The notes beneath the pieces are model-generated. The model had not been told where the DNA came from and did not search any database. It saw only the letters and a list, made by a program, of their open reading frames with translations. A stretch of 64,000 nt of DNA from Psychromarinibacter sp048262455 (lineage in GTDB: Bacteria; Pseudomonadota; Alphaproteobacteria; Rhodobacterales; Rhodobacteraceae): NCBI GenBank assembly GCA_048262455.1, contig JBLXFD010000013.1:45199-109198 (forward strand). Direction: 5' to 3'. Each line of letters opens with the position of its first letter. Positions within the stretch are counted from its first letter, which is position 1. Of the stretch, positions 8,517 through 17,194 are shown one piece after another. The translations under genes were made by a program, and so were the position numbers.

Positions 8517-10610
8517 TCAGCCGCGCCGCACCTCGTCCAGCAGCGCTTCTACCGGGCCGCGGCGGAAGGCCGGGCCAGAGGCCCGCGCCACCCGGCCCAG
8601 CCCCTCCAGCACCACCGCGCGCCCCGGCCCCGCCGCCCACCACAGCGGCCCGCCGCGCCAGCGGGGGAAGCCGTAGCCATGTACGAAGGCCACGTCGATG
8701 TCCGAGGGCCGCTGCGCGATGCCGTCCTCCAGCACGCAGGCCGCCTCGTTTACCAGCGCGGCGAGGGCGCGGGCGGTGATTTCGGCCTCGGCCACCGCGC
8801 GGCGTGGGCGACCGGCCTCGGCCGCGTCGTCCTCGATCAGGCGCGTGACCTCGGGGTCGGGGCGGCGCTGACCGTCCTCGTAGGCGTACCAGCCGGCGCC
8901 GGTCTTGCGCCCCAGCCGCCCGGCGTCACAAAGCAGGTCCGGCAGCCGCACCTCGCGCGGCGCCGGCGCGGCGGGATCGCGGGCGGCGGCGCGGCGGCGG
9001 CGCATGGCCTGCGCGATGTCCAGCCCCGACAGATCCGATACCGCGAAGGGGCCCATGGCAAAGCCGAAGGCCTCCAGCGCCGCGTCCACCTGCCATGGCA
9101 GCGCGCCGTCCTCCACCAGCATCTCGGCCTGCGCGCGGTAGGCGGCGTAGATCCGGTTGCCGACAAAACCGTCCCCCGCCCCGGCGACGATCGCCTGCTT
9201 GCCCAGCCGGCGGCCCAGCCGCAGCGCCGTGGCCAGGGTGGCATCATCGGTCCCGCGCCCGCGCACCACCTCCAGCAGCTTCATCACGTGGGCCGGGTTG
9301 AAGAAATGCAGCCCCACCACCCGGCCGGGCCGGGCGCTGGCGGCGGCGATCTCGTCGAGGTCGAGGTAGGAGGTATTGCTGGCGAGGATACACTCCGCCC
9401 CCACCACCGCGTCGAGCCGCGCCAGCAGGTCCTTCTTGACCTGCATGTCCTCGACCACCGCCTCCAGCACCAGTTGCCGGTCGGCGCAGGCGGCGATGTC
9501 GTGGAAATGGGCCAGCCGCGCGCCCATCGCGGCGGCCTCTTCTGCGGTGACGCGCCTCCTGCCCTGCCCCTCGGCGATCAGCCGCTCCACCGCCGCGCGC
9601 CCGGCGGCGGCTGCGGCCGCGTCGCGCTCCACCAGCAGCACCTCCATGCCCGCGCGCAGGAAGGCAAAGGCGATGCCGGCCCCCATGGCGCCGACGCCCA
9701 CCACGGCGGCGCGGTGCAGCGGAAGCGGGGCGGCGGTCAGCCCCTCGACACGGCCCGCCACCCGCTCGGCGAAGAACAGGTGGCGAAGGGCGAAGGCCTC
9801 GTCGCTCATGCGGATCTGCTGGAACACCTGCCGTTCCTGCGCCAGCGCCTCGGCCGCCGGCAGCGCGCGCCCCGCCTCCGCCAGCCGCGCCGCCTGCTGC
9901 GCGGCGGGACGGTCGCGCCCCAGCCGCAGCGCCGCGCGGCGCGCGTCGTCCAGCCCCTCGGGCGGAACCTGCGCCGGCGGCACGTCCGACAGCCGGGACC
10001 TTCGCCCGCCAAGCCCGCGCAACTCCTCCACCGCCGCGGCGCGCAAAGCGCCCTCGGCGATCCGGTCCACCATGCCCAGCCTCAGGGCCTCCGCAGCGGG
10101 CACCCGGCGGGCGCCGCAGATCAGCGGCAGCGCCTGCGCCACGCCCACCAGCCGCGGCAGGCGCACCGTGCCCCCTGCCCCCGGCACCAGTCCCAGGCCC
10201 ACCTCGGGCAGGCCCACCACCGCGTCCGGCGCGCAGACCCGGCGGTCGCAGGCCAGCGCCAGTTCATAGCCGCCGCCAAGCGCCGCGCCGTCCAGCGCCG
10301 CCACCACCGGCACCGGCAGCGATTCCAGCGCCGCGATCACCTGCGGCAGCTGTGGCTCCGCCAGCGGCGCGCCGAACTCGCGCAGGTCCGACCCGGCCAC
10401 GAAAGAGCCCCCGGCGCCGCAGAGCAGCACCCCGGCAAGGTCCGCCCCGCCCTTCACGCGCGCCGCGATGTCCTCGATGGCTTCAAGCAGCCCGGCACGA
10501 ACGTGGTGGTTGCTGGCGTTGACCGGCGGGTTGCGGATCTCCGCGAAGGCGACGCCATCCGCGACCCAGAGGGCGACATGGCCTTCCCCGTACAAAACCT
10601 CGTCCGACAA
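8517..10610 (-). CDS. Bifunctional enoyl-CoA hydratase / 3-hydroxyacyl-CoA dehydrogenase (FadB/FadJ type)
   Basis: 697 residues. TTG start at 10610 with GGGAGGAA eight bases upstream; the nearby ATG at 10617 is out of frame. Residues 1-190 are a crotonase domain with oxyanion-hole stretch GAGGSFVAGSDLREFG and both catalytic glutamates (GGGYELALACD and GLPEVGLGLVPGAGG). From about residue 295 an NAD-binding fold VGVGAMGAGIAFAF begins, followed by GLHFFNPAHVMKLLEVV with the catalytic His, then two C-terminal dehydrogenase domains. It carries out the hydration and oxidation steps of fatty-acid beta-oxidation in the cytoplasm. No thiolase partner lies next to it; the thiolase at 35.7 kb is of the ketoadipyl type. 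It stands alone on the minus strand. Confidence 0.92.
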   Translation of the reverse strand: MSDEVLYGEGHVALWVADGVAFAEIRNPPVNASNHHVRAGLLEAIEDIAARVKGGADLAGVLLCGAGGSFVAGSDLREFGAPLAEPQLPQVIAALESLPVPVVAALDGAALGGGYELALACDRRVCAPDAVVGLPEVGLGLVPGAGGTVRLPRLVGVAQALPLICGARRVPAAEALRLGMVDRIAEGALRAAAVEELRGLGGRRSRLSDVPPAQVPPEGLDDARRAALRLGRDRPAAQQAARLAEAGRALPAAEALAQERQVFQQIRMSDEAFALRHLFFAERVAGRVEGLTAAPLPLHRAAVVGVGAMGAGIAFAFLRAGMEVLLVERDAAAAAAGRAAVERLIAEGQGRRRVTAEEAAAMGARLAHFHDIAACADRQLVLEAVVEDMQVKKDLLARLDAVVGAECILASNTSYLDLDEIAAASARPGRVVGLHFFNPAHVMKLLEVVRGRGTDDATLATALRLGRRLGKQAIVAGAGDGFVGNRIYAAYRAQAEMLVEDGALPWQVDAALEAFGFAMGPFAVSDLSGLDIAQAMRRRRAAARDPAAPAPREVRLPDLLCDAGRLGRKTGAGWYAYEDGQRRPDPEVTRLIEDDAAEAGRPRRAVAEAEITARALAALVNEAACVLEDGIAQRPSDIDVAFVHGYGFPRWRGGPLWWAAGPGRAVVLEGLGRVARASGPAFRRGPVEALLDEVRRG

Positions 10611-10672
10611 GTGCCATTCCTCCCGCGTCGCAGCGGAATGGCCATTAAGCTACATGATTGATCTTTGCAAGG

Positions 10673-11728
10673 CTACTCTCCCGCCGCCCGCGCCTCGGGA
10701 TTGCGGCGGTTCCAGCGCAGCGAGGACCACAGGGCCACCAGGATCAGCCCGGCGCCGATCAGGCCGGTGATGACCTCGGGGATGTGCCACAGCGACTGCG
10801 CGAACATGATCAGCGACAGCGCGAAGATTGAATAGAAGGCCCCGTGCTCGAGATATCGGAACTCGGCCAGGGTCTTCTTTTCCACCAGCATGATGGTCAT
10901 GGACCGCACGTACATCGCCCCGATGCCAAGGCCGATGGCGATCAGGAACAGGTTCTGGGTCAGCGCGAAGGCCCCGATCACCCCGTCGAAGCTGAAGGAC
11001 GCGTCCAGCACCTCGAGGTACAGGAAGGCCCCCAGCCCGCCGGTGGCGCCCACCGCCGTCGCCTCTTCCTGCCGGTCAAGCACGTGGCCGAGGATATCCA
11101 CCACCGTGAAGACCACCAGCCCGAACAGCCCGGCGAACAGGAACTCCGCCCGCCCCGCCGCGTCCTGCTGGGTGGCGAAGGCCAGCAGCAGCGCCAGCAC
11201 CAGCGCGTATTGCAGCCCGCGGATCGGCGCCCACTTGGAAAGCTGACGTTCCAGCGCGCCGATCCAGTGGATCTCCTTCGCCTCGTCGATGAAATAGGTC
11301 AGCGCCACCATCATCAGGAAGGCCCCGCCGAAGGCCGCGATGCTCAGGTGCGCGCCCTCCATGATGTGGGCGTACTGGTCCGGGTCCGTCGCCGCCAGCT
11401 TCAGCGCCGCCCATGGGCCGATCTGCGCCGCCACCGCCACCACCGCCAGCGGGAAAACGATGCGCATGCCGAAGACGGCGATCAGGATGCCCCAGGTCAG
11501 GAAGCGCTTCTGCCAGACCGGGGTCATGGTCTTCAGCTTGTTGGCGTTGACGATGGCGTTGTCGAAGCTCAGCGAGATCTCGAGGATCGCCAGCACCCCG
11601 CCCACCATCAGGAAGGTCAGCGTGCCCCCCAGCGTGCCGGTGGAGGCCCAGCCAAGCCAGCCGGCGAGGACGAGACCGAGGAAAGTGACGAGAAAAGCCC
11701 AGCGGAAATAATGCAGTGCCGTGCTCAT
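10673..11728 (-). CDS. DUF475 family integral membrane protein (TerC-like)
   Basis: 351 residues, about nine hydrophobic helices, so an inner-membrane protein. Two family-defining motifs with acidic residues inside membrane segments are visible: ISLSFDNAIVNANKL near residue 55 and DASFSFDGVIGAFALT in the second half, forming an internal duplication. These are shared with TerC proteins, implicated in metal-ion handling and tellurite resistance, but the transported species for DUF475 is not established. The ATG follows AGGAGAGGACCC. Flanking genes are unrelated and separated by gaps of 62 and 94 bp, so it is probably transcribed singly. Confidence 0.85.
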   Translation of the reverse strand: MSTALHYFRWAFLVTFLGLVLAGWLGWASTGTLGGTLTFLMVGGVLAILEISLSFDNAIVNANKLKTMTPVWQKRFLTWGILIAVFGMRIVFPLAVVAVAAQIGPWAALKLAATDPDQYAHIMEGAHLSIAAFGGAFLMMVALTYFIDEAKEIHWIGALERQLSKWAPIRGLQYALVLALLLAFATQQDAAGRAEFLFAGLFGLVVFTVVDILGHVLDRQEEATAVGATGGLGAFLYLEVLDASFSFDGVIGAFALTQNLFLIAIGLGIGAMYVRSMTIMLVEKKTLAEFRYLEHGAFYSIFALSLIMFAQSLWHIPEVITGLIGAGLILVALWSSLRWNRRNPEARAAGE

Positions 11729-11822
11729 GCGGGTCCTCTCCTGTCGCTGAAGCTCACCAGTTAGTGATGGGAGCGGGCAATTCCAACGGGCGCGGGGAAA
11801 TTTGCCCGCGGCCTGTGGCGCG

Positions 11823-13643
11823 TCAGCCTTCGGCCTTCTCCTCCAGCCGCAGCCATTCCTCCTCGGCCGCCGAAAGCGCCGCCTGCCGCTCTGCCAGCAT
11901 GGCGGTGGCCTTGTCGAATTTCACCGGCGCGCTGCGGTAGAGATCGGGGTCCGACAGCAGCTCTCCCAGCTTGACGATCTCGGCGGAGAGGCGGTCGATC
12001 TCGGCCGGCAGCGCCTCCAGCCGGTGCTTTTCGGTAAAGCTGAGGCCGGCAGGTTTGGCGGCGGGCTTTGGCGCAGTTTTATCCTTCTGCGCCGTAGGTT
12101 TGCGCGCCGTTCCTGAAGTGCCGTCCGGCGCCGGCGCGCCGCGCTGCGCCTGATAATCGGTCCAGCCGCCGGCATAGACCGTGGCCCAGCCGCCGCCCTC
12201 CATCGCCACGGTGGTGCTGGCCACGCGGTCCAGGAAATCCCGATCGTGGCTGACCAGCAGCACCGTGCCGTCGTAGTCCGCCAGCAGTTCCTGCAGCAGG
12301 TCCAGCGTCTCGATGTCCAGGTCGTTGGTCGGCTCGTCCAGCACCAGCAGGTTCGACTGCCGCGCCATGATCCGCGCCAGCAGCAGCCGCGCCTTCTCGC
12401 CCCCCGAGAGCGAGCGGACGGGGGCGCGGGCCTGGGCCTCGGAGAACAGGAAGTCCTTCAGGTAGCCCACCACGTGCCGCGGCGCGCCGCGCACCATCAC
12501 CTGGTCGGACTGGCCCGACACGCCCATGGCCGGGTCCAGCGTCAGGCTGTCCCAGAGCGTGGCGTCGGGGTCCAGCCCGGCGCGGTTCTGGTCGAAGACC
12601 GCCATCTCGACGTTGCTGCCCAGCACCACGCTGCCCGCGTCCGGCGCCAGTTCGCCGGTCAGCATCTTCAGCAGCGTCGTCTTGCCCGCCCCGTTCGGCC
12701 CTACCAGCGCCACCCGGTCGCCACGCAGCACCCGCAGCGAGAACGGCCGCAGGATGAGGTTCCCGCCGTAGTCCTTTGAAATTTCACGCGCCTCGATCAC
12801 CCGCTTGCCGCTTTGCGGGCCCGGTTCCAGCGCCATCTCGGCCGCCCCCTGCCGGCGGATCATCGAGGACCGGTCGGCCCGCATCGCCTGCAGCGACCGC
12901 AGCCGGCCTTGGTTGCGCTTGCGCCGGGCGCTGATGCCCTCGACGGCCCAGCGGCCCTCGGACTTGATGCGGCGGTCCAGCTTGTGGCGCTGCATGTCCT
13001 CGTCTTCCCAGACCTTGTCGCGCCAGGCCTCGAAATCCTCGAACCCCCGCTCCTGCCGCCGCAGCTCGCCCCGGTCCAGCCAGAGCGTGGCGCGCGTCAG
13101 GTTGCGCAGGAAGGCGCGGTCGTGGGAGATCAGCACGTAGGCGGCGCGGGAGGCCTTCAGCTGCGCCTCGAGCCAGAGCACCGCCTCGATGTCGAGGTGG
13201 TTGGTGGGCTCGTCCAGCAGCATCAGCTCGGGCGCCTCGGCCATCAGCTTGGCCAGCGCCGCGCGCCGCCGCTCGCCCCCCGAGGCGGCGGAGGTGGCGG
13301 TGGCGGGGTCGAACTTCAGCCCCTCGGCGGCCATCTCGACGCGGTAGGCGTCCTCGGGCCCCAGCGTGCTGGCGGCGAAGTCCCCGAGGGTGGCGAAACC
13401 CGACAGGTCCGGGTGCTGCTCCATGTAGCCCGCGCTGACGCCGGGGGGCAGCACGCGCTCGCCCGCGTCGGGCTCCACCAGCCCCGCCATGACCTTCATG
13501 AGGGTGGATTTGCCCGACCCGTTGCGCCCCACCAGCGCCACCCTGTCGCCGGGCTGCACGGTCAGGTCGATGCCCTCGAACAGCGGGTTGCCGCCGAAGG
13601 TCAGGGAGATCGAGGAAAGCTGGAGAAGCGGTGCCTTGGCCAT
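11823..13643 (-). CDS. uup: ABC-F ATPase, Uup subfamily
   Basis: 606 residues with two ABC cassettes and no membrane segments. First cassette: Walker A GRNGSGKST, signature SGGERRRAALA, Walker B LMLLDEPTNHLD. Second cassette: Walker A GPNGAGKTT, signature LSGGEKARLLLA, Walker B LLVLDEPTNDLD. Between them lies the basic P-site tRNA interaction linker region (RRIKSEGRWAVEGISARRKR). An Ala/Lys/Thr-rich linker leads to a C-terminal coiled coil (about 540-606), the feature that marks Uup. Such proteins act on the ribosome E site to relieve stalls and affect transposon precise excision in E. coli. It ends 94 bp after the DUF475 start. Confidence 0.92.
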   Translation of the reverse strand: MAKAPLLQLSSISLTFGGNPLFEGIDLTVQPGDRVALVGRNGSGKSTLMKVMAGLVEPDAGERVLPPGVSAGYMEQHPDLSGFATLGDFAASTLGPEDAYRVEMAAEGLKFDPATATSAASGGERRRAALAKLMAEAPELMLLDEPTNHLDIEAVLWLEAQLKASRAAYVLISHDRAFLRNLTRATLWLDRGELRRQERGFEDFEAWRDKVWEDEDMQRHKLDRRIKSEGRWAVEGISARRKRNQGRLRSLQAMRADRSSMIRRQGAAEMALEPGPQSGKRVIEAREISKDYGGNLILRPFSLRVLRGDRVALVGPNGAGKTTLLKMLTGELAPDAGSVVLGSNVEMAVFDQNRAGLDPDATLWDSLTLDPAMGVSGQSDQVMVRGAPRHVVGYLKDFLFSEAQARAPVRSLSGGEKARLLLARIMARQSNLLVLDEPTNDLDIETLDLLQELLADYDGTVLLVSHDRDFLDRVASTTVAMEGGGWATVYAGGWTDYQAQRGAPAPDGTSGTARKPTAQKDKTAPKPAAKPAGLSFTEKHRLEALPAEIDRLSAEIVKLGELLSDPDLYRSAPVKFDKATAMLAERQAALSAAEEEWLRLEEKAEG

Positions 13644-13674
13644 GGCGCGCAGCTATATCCGGGCGCGGGCGCCG

Positions 13675-14433
13675 TCAATGGCCGGGGATCAGCGCGGGCG
13701 CTTCGCCCTCCGCCACGGCGCGCAGGGCGCGGGCGCGGGCGGGCGGGACGGCGGCGGTTTCCAGCCCGCAGAAGACGTGCAGCGTGCCCAGGTCCTCGTC
13801 CACCACCGCGTGGTCGCTGACCCGCCCGCCCATGGCCAGGTAACTGCGCAGCAGCGGCGGCATCGCCTGAACCGCGGCACGGCGGTCCAGCGGACGGCGC
13901 AGATGCCCGCCCAGCGGCACCCGCCCCTCGCCGCGGGTGCCCGGCCGCCACAGGTCCGGCGCCAGGTGCCGCGCCTCCAGCAGCGCGAAGGTGTCGTGGT
14001 AGGCGGCCGGCTCGGTGCCCCGGAACGAGGCGCAGCCGAACAACATCCGCACGCCGCCCTCGTCCACCAGCCGGGTCATCGCCCCCCAGGCCACGCGCAG
14101 CACGTCCGGATCCAGGCTGAAGGCCGGATCGATGCAGAAGCGCCCCAGCTCCGCCATTGGCCCCGGCAGCCGCGACAGAGCGGCCAGGTCGTAGAACTGC
14201 GCGGCATAGCTGCGCCCGATCCCGGCGCCCGCGGGCAGGATCAGCAGCCGGAAGCAGGCCGCCAGCCGCCCGCCCGCCTCTTCGACCAGAACGTGGGTGC
14301 AGGCGGCGTCGAAGGCGTCGGAGTCCAGGCCCCCGGCATTGCGGAAGGCGCGCTGGCGCAGCCGCTGTGCCGCGGCAAGATCGCCCGGCCCCGCCGCCCG
14401 CCGCGCCTGGTATCTGCCCCTTTGCAGGATCAT
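13675..14433 (-). CDS. olsB: Ornithine-acyl[ACP] N-acyltransferase-like protein (OlsB, GNAT)
   Basis: 252 residues from the ATG at 14433 (GGGACGGGG upstream). Family landmarks: RRAAGPGDLAAAQRLRQRAF at the N-terminus, the conserved LGRFCIDPAF block, a CASFRGTEP block and HLRRPLDRRAAV. OlsB transfers a 3-hydroxyacyl chain from ACP to ornithine, the first step of phosphorus-free ornithine lipid synthesis at the membrane. The second enzyme OlsA is not next to it; it is not visible anywhere in the window. The gene begins 31 bp after uup ends on the same strand and is divergent from msrB with a 113-bp shared region. A related hemolysin-like GNAT activity is the alternative. Confidence 0.85.
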   Translation of the reverse strand: MILQRGRYQARRAAGPGDLAAAQRLRQRAFRNAGGLDSDAFDAACTHVLVEEAGGRLAACFRLLILPAGAGIGRSYAAQFYDLAALSRLPGPMAELGRFCIDPAFSLDPDVLRVAWGAMTRLVDEGGVRMLFGCASFRGTEPAAYHDTFALLEARHLAPDLWRPGTRGEGRVPLGGHLRRPLDRRAAVQAMPPLLRSYLAMGGRVSDHAVVDEDLGTLHVFCGLETAAVPPARARALRAVAEGEAPALIPGH

Positions 14434-14546
14434 CCCCGTCCCATCTTCGCGCCGCGTGCTGCCGGCTTCGCCCGCCCGGTCTAGCATGCTACCTCATCGG
14501 GTGTACAAGATGCGCCTTTGAGGCGCGGCCGCAAGGGAGACGCAAG

Positions 14547-14957
14547 ATGAACAAGCTGACGAAGACCGACGAGGCGTGGCGCGCGCAGCTGGACCCGCTG
14601 GCCTACAAGGTGACCCGGCGCCACGGCACGGAACCCGCCTTCAGCCACGAGGATTTCCCCGAGGGCCCCGGCCTCTTCGCCTGCATCTGCTGCGACGCGC
14701 CGCTGTTCGACCGGGCGCACAAGTTCGACAGCGGCACCGGCTGGCCCAGCTTCTTCCAGCCCCGCAGCGCCGAGGCGGTGGGCGAAAGCGAGGACCGGGG
14801 CTGGTTCATGACCCGCACCGAGGTGCACTGCGCCCGCTGCGACGCGCACCTCGGCCACGTCTTTCCCGACGGGCCGAACCCGACGGGCCTGCGCTATTGC
14901 ATCAACGGCGTGGCGCTGCGGTTCCGGCCGGAGGGCGAGGATCAGTCGAGCAGCTGA
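14547..14957 (+). CDS. msrB: Peptide-methionine (R)-S-oxide reductase
   Basis: 136 residues, ATG at 14547 with AAGGGAGAC. Two zinc-binding CxxC pairs (CICCDAPLF and CARCDAHLGH) surround the substrate motif GTGWPSFFQP, and the catalytic Cys is in RYCINGVAL near the C-terminus. It reduces the R epimer of methionine sulfoxide in proteins. No signal peptide, so cytoplasmic. Its last 16 bases overlap the convergent bamE gene, an unusually tight 3'-3' arrangement. Confidence 0.95.
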   Translation: MNKLTKTDEAWRAQLDPLAYKVTRRHGTEPAFSHEDFPEGPGLFACICCDAPLFDRAHKFDSGTGWPSFFQPRSAEAVGESEDRGWFMTRTEVHCARCDAHLGHVFPDGPNPTGLRYCINGVALRFRPEGEDQSSS

Positions 14958-15397
14958 TCGGCGGTGAAGTTGCCGAAGCTGCCGAACAGCTGCCGCAGGA
15001 AGCCAACGCCCTGCACGTTGCTGTCGGTCACCCGGCGCGAGATCGTCACGACGCGCCCCTGCTCCAGCCCGAACCGCTCGATATTGGTGATCACGCCGCG
15101 CTGGTCGAAACTGATCGCCACCACCTGGCGGTCGACCTCCCGCGGCTCGCGGAAACCGTAGGCGCGGAACTTGCTTTTGACGTAGTACCAGCCGCCCACG
15201 TCCAGCACCCCCGAGGCCGAGGGGCGTCCGACCACTTCCTCGACGGTCTCGCGGGTGTCGCGGCCGACGGCCAGCCGCTGCAGGTCGGCGTCGGTGGGCA
15301 CGTAGCCATGGGAACGGTCGATGTTCGAGCAGGCGGCGACAAGGCCGATCAGCCCGGCCCCGATAACCATCCGCATCCAGACGCTGATCCTGCTCAT
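14942..15397 (-). CDS. bamE: Outer membrane assembly lipoprotein BamE/SmpA/OmlA
   Basis: 151 residues. ATG at 15397 with GAGGGGGCAGG; a GTG at 15415 lies upstream but would place the signal peptide too deep. Lipoprotein signal with lipobox LVAAC at about residue 23-24. The mature domain contains ADLQRLAVGRDTRETVEEVV and GRPSASGV followed by WYYVKSKFRAYGF, the conserved SmpA/OmlA pattern. It is a small subunit of the BAM complex that inserts beta-barrel proteins. It is divergent from yceD with a 72-bp intergenic region, a neighbourhood I recognise from alphaproteobacteria. Confidence 0.92.
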   Translation of the reverse strand: MSRISVWMRMVIGAGLIGLVAACSNIDRSHGYVPTDADLQRLAVGRDTRETVEEVVGRPSASGVLDVGGWYYVKSKFRAYGFREPREVDRQVVAISFDQRGVITNIERFGLEQGRVVTISRRVTDSNVQGVGFLRQLFGSFGNFTADQLLD

Positions 15398-15469
15398 CCT
15401 GCCCCCTCTTGCCACGGTCCGGCCGAGCTTCTATCCCGCTTACATAAGGCAGGCTGAAGGTTCAAGACA

Positions 15470-16045
15470 ATGGCAGATCCCGCCTCGGACGGCCCCTCCC
15501 CCCATCGCCTGCGCCTCGCGGCGCTGCGCAAGAACGGTGCGCAGGATTTCCTGCTGGAGCCGGGAGCCGAGGCCCGCGCCGCCATCGCCGCCGATCTGGA
15601 CCTGTCGGACCTGCGCAAGCTGCGTTTCGCCGGCCGGATCGAGCCTTCGGGCCGCGAGGACTGGCGCCTCGTGGCAGAACTCGGCGCCACCGTCGTGCAG
15701 CCCTGCGTGGCAACGCTGGCACCCGTCACCACCCGGATCGACACGCCCGTGACCCGGCTGTATGTCGCCGACCTGCCGGAAGTGCCCGAGGGCGACGAGG
15801 TGGAGATGCCGGTGGATGACAGCGTCGAGCCGCTGCCGGCGACGCTGGACCTGCACCGGCTGATGACCGAGGAACTGGCGCTGGCGCTGCCGCTTTACCC
15901 GCATTCCGGCGAGGGCGCACCGGTGGAGCACAGCTTTGCCCCGCCCGGCGCCGCGCCGCTGGCCGAGGAGCCCGCGCGAAAGCCCTTCGCCGGGCTGGCC
16001 GTCCTGCGCGACCGGATGGAGGGCAAGGGCGAGGACGAGGAGTAG
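15470..16045 (+). CDS. yceD: YceD/DUF177 family protein
   Basis: 191 residues, acidic and cytoplasmic. It begins with HRLRLAALRKNGAQDFLLEP, then DLRKLRFAGRIEPSGRED, WRLVAELGATVVQPCVATLA (with the conserved Cys of the family) and the C-terminal LPLYPHSG that corresponds to the YceD LALP.CP motif. The family is usually co-transcribed with rpmF (L32) and is implicated in 23S rRNA synthesis or stability. Here rpmF does not follow; the next gene is convergent hisI. It shares its promoter region with bamE. Confidence 0.88.
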   Translation: MADPASDGPSPHRLRLAALRKNGAQDFLLEPGAEARAAIAADLDLSDLRKLRFAGRIEPSGREDWRLVAELGATVVQPCVATLAPVTTRIDTPVTRLYVADLPEVPEGDEVEMPVDDSVEPLPATLDLHRLMTEELALALPLYPHSGEGAPVEHSFAPPGAAPLAEEPARKPFAGLAVLRDRMEGKGEDEE

Positions 16046-16061
16046 CCTAAGGTTTCAGTCC

Positions 16062-16421
16062 TCAGGCCTCGGGCGCCATGATCTCCACCTCTTCGCCATC
16101 GCGCACCGCGCCGTAGAAACAGCTGCGCCGCCCGGTGTGGCAGGCCGGCCCGGTCTGGCGCACCAGCACCAGCAGGCAGTCGCGGTCGCAATCCACCCGC
16201 AGTTCCACCAGCTCCTGCACATGGCCCGATGTGGCGCCCTTCTCCCAGAAGGCCTGGCGCGAGCGGCTCCAGTAGGTCACGCGGCCGGTGGCCAGGGTGC
16301 GCTCGACCGCCTCGGCGTTCATCCAGGCCAGCATCAGCACCTCGCCGGTCTCCGCCTCCTGCGCGATGACGGGCAGCAGGCCCCGGTCGTCGTACCGCAA
16401 ACCCTGTGGATCGAATGCCAT
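16062..16421 (-). CDS. hisI: Phosphoribosyl-AMP cyclohydrolase
   Basis: 119 residues from ATG 16421 (AGGAAAGGGACC upstream). Contains YWSRSRQAFWEKGATSGHVQ, the metal-binding DCDRDC and the Cys pair in GPACHTGRRSC, together the complete zinc/magnesium site of HisI. It opens the purine ring of phosphoribosyl-AMP in histidine synthesis, third step. It is the stand-alone form without a fused HisE domain, as is usual in alphaproteobacteria. It is convergent with yceD (16-bp gap) and divergent from the IscU-like gene with only 70 bp between starts. Confidence 0.95.
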   Translation of the reverse strand: MAFDPQGLRYDDRGLLPVIAQEAETGEVLMLAWMNAEAVERTLATGRVTYWSRSRQAFWEKGATSGHVQELVELRVDCDRDCLLVLVRQTGPACHTGRRSCFYGAVRDGEEVEIMAPEA

Positions 16422-16491
16422 CGCGGTCCCTTTCCTCATGCGCGCCGGCGTCCTATGTAAAGGGTCCGAAGCAGCGGGAAAACCCCACGAC

Positions 16492-16941
16492 ATGGCCGAT
16501 TCCGACCTTATCAAGCTTTACTCCGGGCGGATCCTGGAACTGGCGGCGGAGATCCCGCACGCCGGCCGGCTGGACGCGCCCCGCGCCACCGCCAAGAAAC
16601 GCTCGCCATTGTGCGGGTCGACCGTCACGGTGGACCTCGACACCGAGGATGGCCGCGTCAGCGCCTATGCGCAGGACGTGAAGGCCTGCGCGCTTGGCCA
16701 GGCGGCGGCGGCGGTGGTGGGGGGCGGCATCCTCGGCTGCACCCGCCAGCAGGTGGAAACCGCGCGCGATCAGCTGAAGGCGATGCTGAAGGAAGACGGC
16801 CCGGTCCCCGACGCGCCCTTCGACGGGCTCGAGGTGCTGCTGCCGGCGCGCGAGTACAAGAACCGCCACGCCTCGATCCTGCTGACGCTGGAAGCGGCAA
16901 GCGAGGCCTTCGCCGAGGCCGACAAGGCCGCCTGCGCCTGA
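16492..16941 (+). CDS. IscU/SufU-like iron-sulfur cluster scaffold protein
   Basis: 149 residues. The NifU-N/IscU fold is indicated by LIKLYSGRILELAAEIPHAG, RSPLCGSTVTVDLD with the first cluster Cys, DVKACALGQAAAAVV with the second, and a third Cys at GILGCTRQQVE. The PLCGS motif, in place of the classical NPRNVG...GCG spacing, marks the divergent branch annotated as scaffold protein in Rhodobacterales. It probably assembles or carries Fe-S clusters in the cytoplasm. No isc or suf genes are adjacent. Its 3' end is followed directly by two strong palindromes. Confidence 0.82.
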   Translation: MADSDLIKLYSGRILELAAEIPHAGRLDAPRATAKKRSPLCGSTVTVDLDTEDGRVSAYAQDVKACALGQAAAAVVGGGILGCTRQQVETARDQLKAMLKEDGPVPDAPFDGLEVLLPAREYKNRHASILLTLEAASEAFAEADKAACA

Positions 16942-16943
16942 AC

Positions 16944-16990
16944 AGGATCTTCCAGAAGATCCTGCGCTTTGGAATTTTCCAGAAAATTCC
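16944..16990 (+). repeat. Two-palindrome gene-end module, copy A
   Basis: Two perfect 20-base inverted repeats in tandem, 16944-16963 (AGGATCTTCCAGAAGATCCT) and 16971-16990 (GGAATTTTCCAGAAAATTCC), separated by GCGCTTT and starting 2 bp after the IscU-like stop codon. Both have nine-base arms around a central CA. A second copy of the module, with the GATC palindrome nearest the gene and the AATTTT palindrome after it, follows the class II aldolase at 35.0 kb on the other strand. Confidence 0.75.
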
Positions 16991-17022
16991 CTCCCCCGGC
17001 CTTGGCGCCTGCCCCCGATTGT

Positions 17023-17059
17023 AAAAAAAACCGCCGCGCTCCGGTGAGGGAGGCGGCGG
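17023..17059 (-). terminator. Rho-independent terminator of the 40-residue membrane peptide gene
   Basis: Read on the minus strand, a CCGCCGC/GCGGCGG stem (17053-17059 with 17031-17037) with a roughly 15-base loop is followed by eight T residues (17030-17023). It lies 135 bp past the stop of the small gene at 17195. Confidence 0.8.
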
Positions 17060-17194
17060 CAAGGGGCGTCCGTCAGAGCGGGGGCCGGTTCCGAGGGGAT
17101 TGAGGCACCTCGGGCCATGGACAGGCAATGGCATCGCGCAGAGGTCGGGACAGGCGCGCGATGCACCGGTGGAACGGAACGCAGGCAGAAACCT

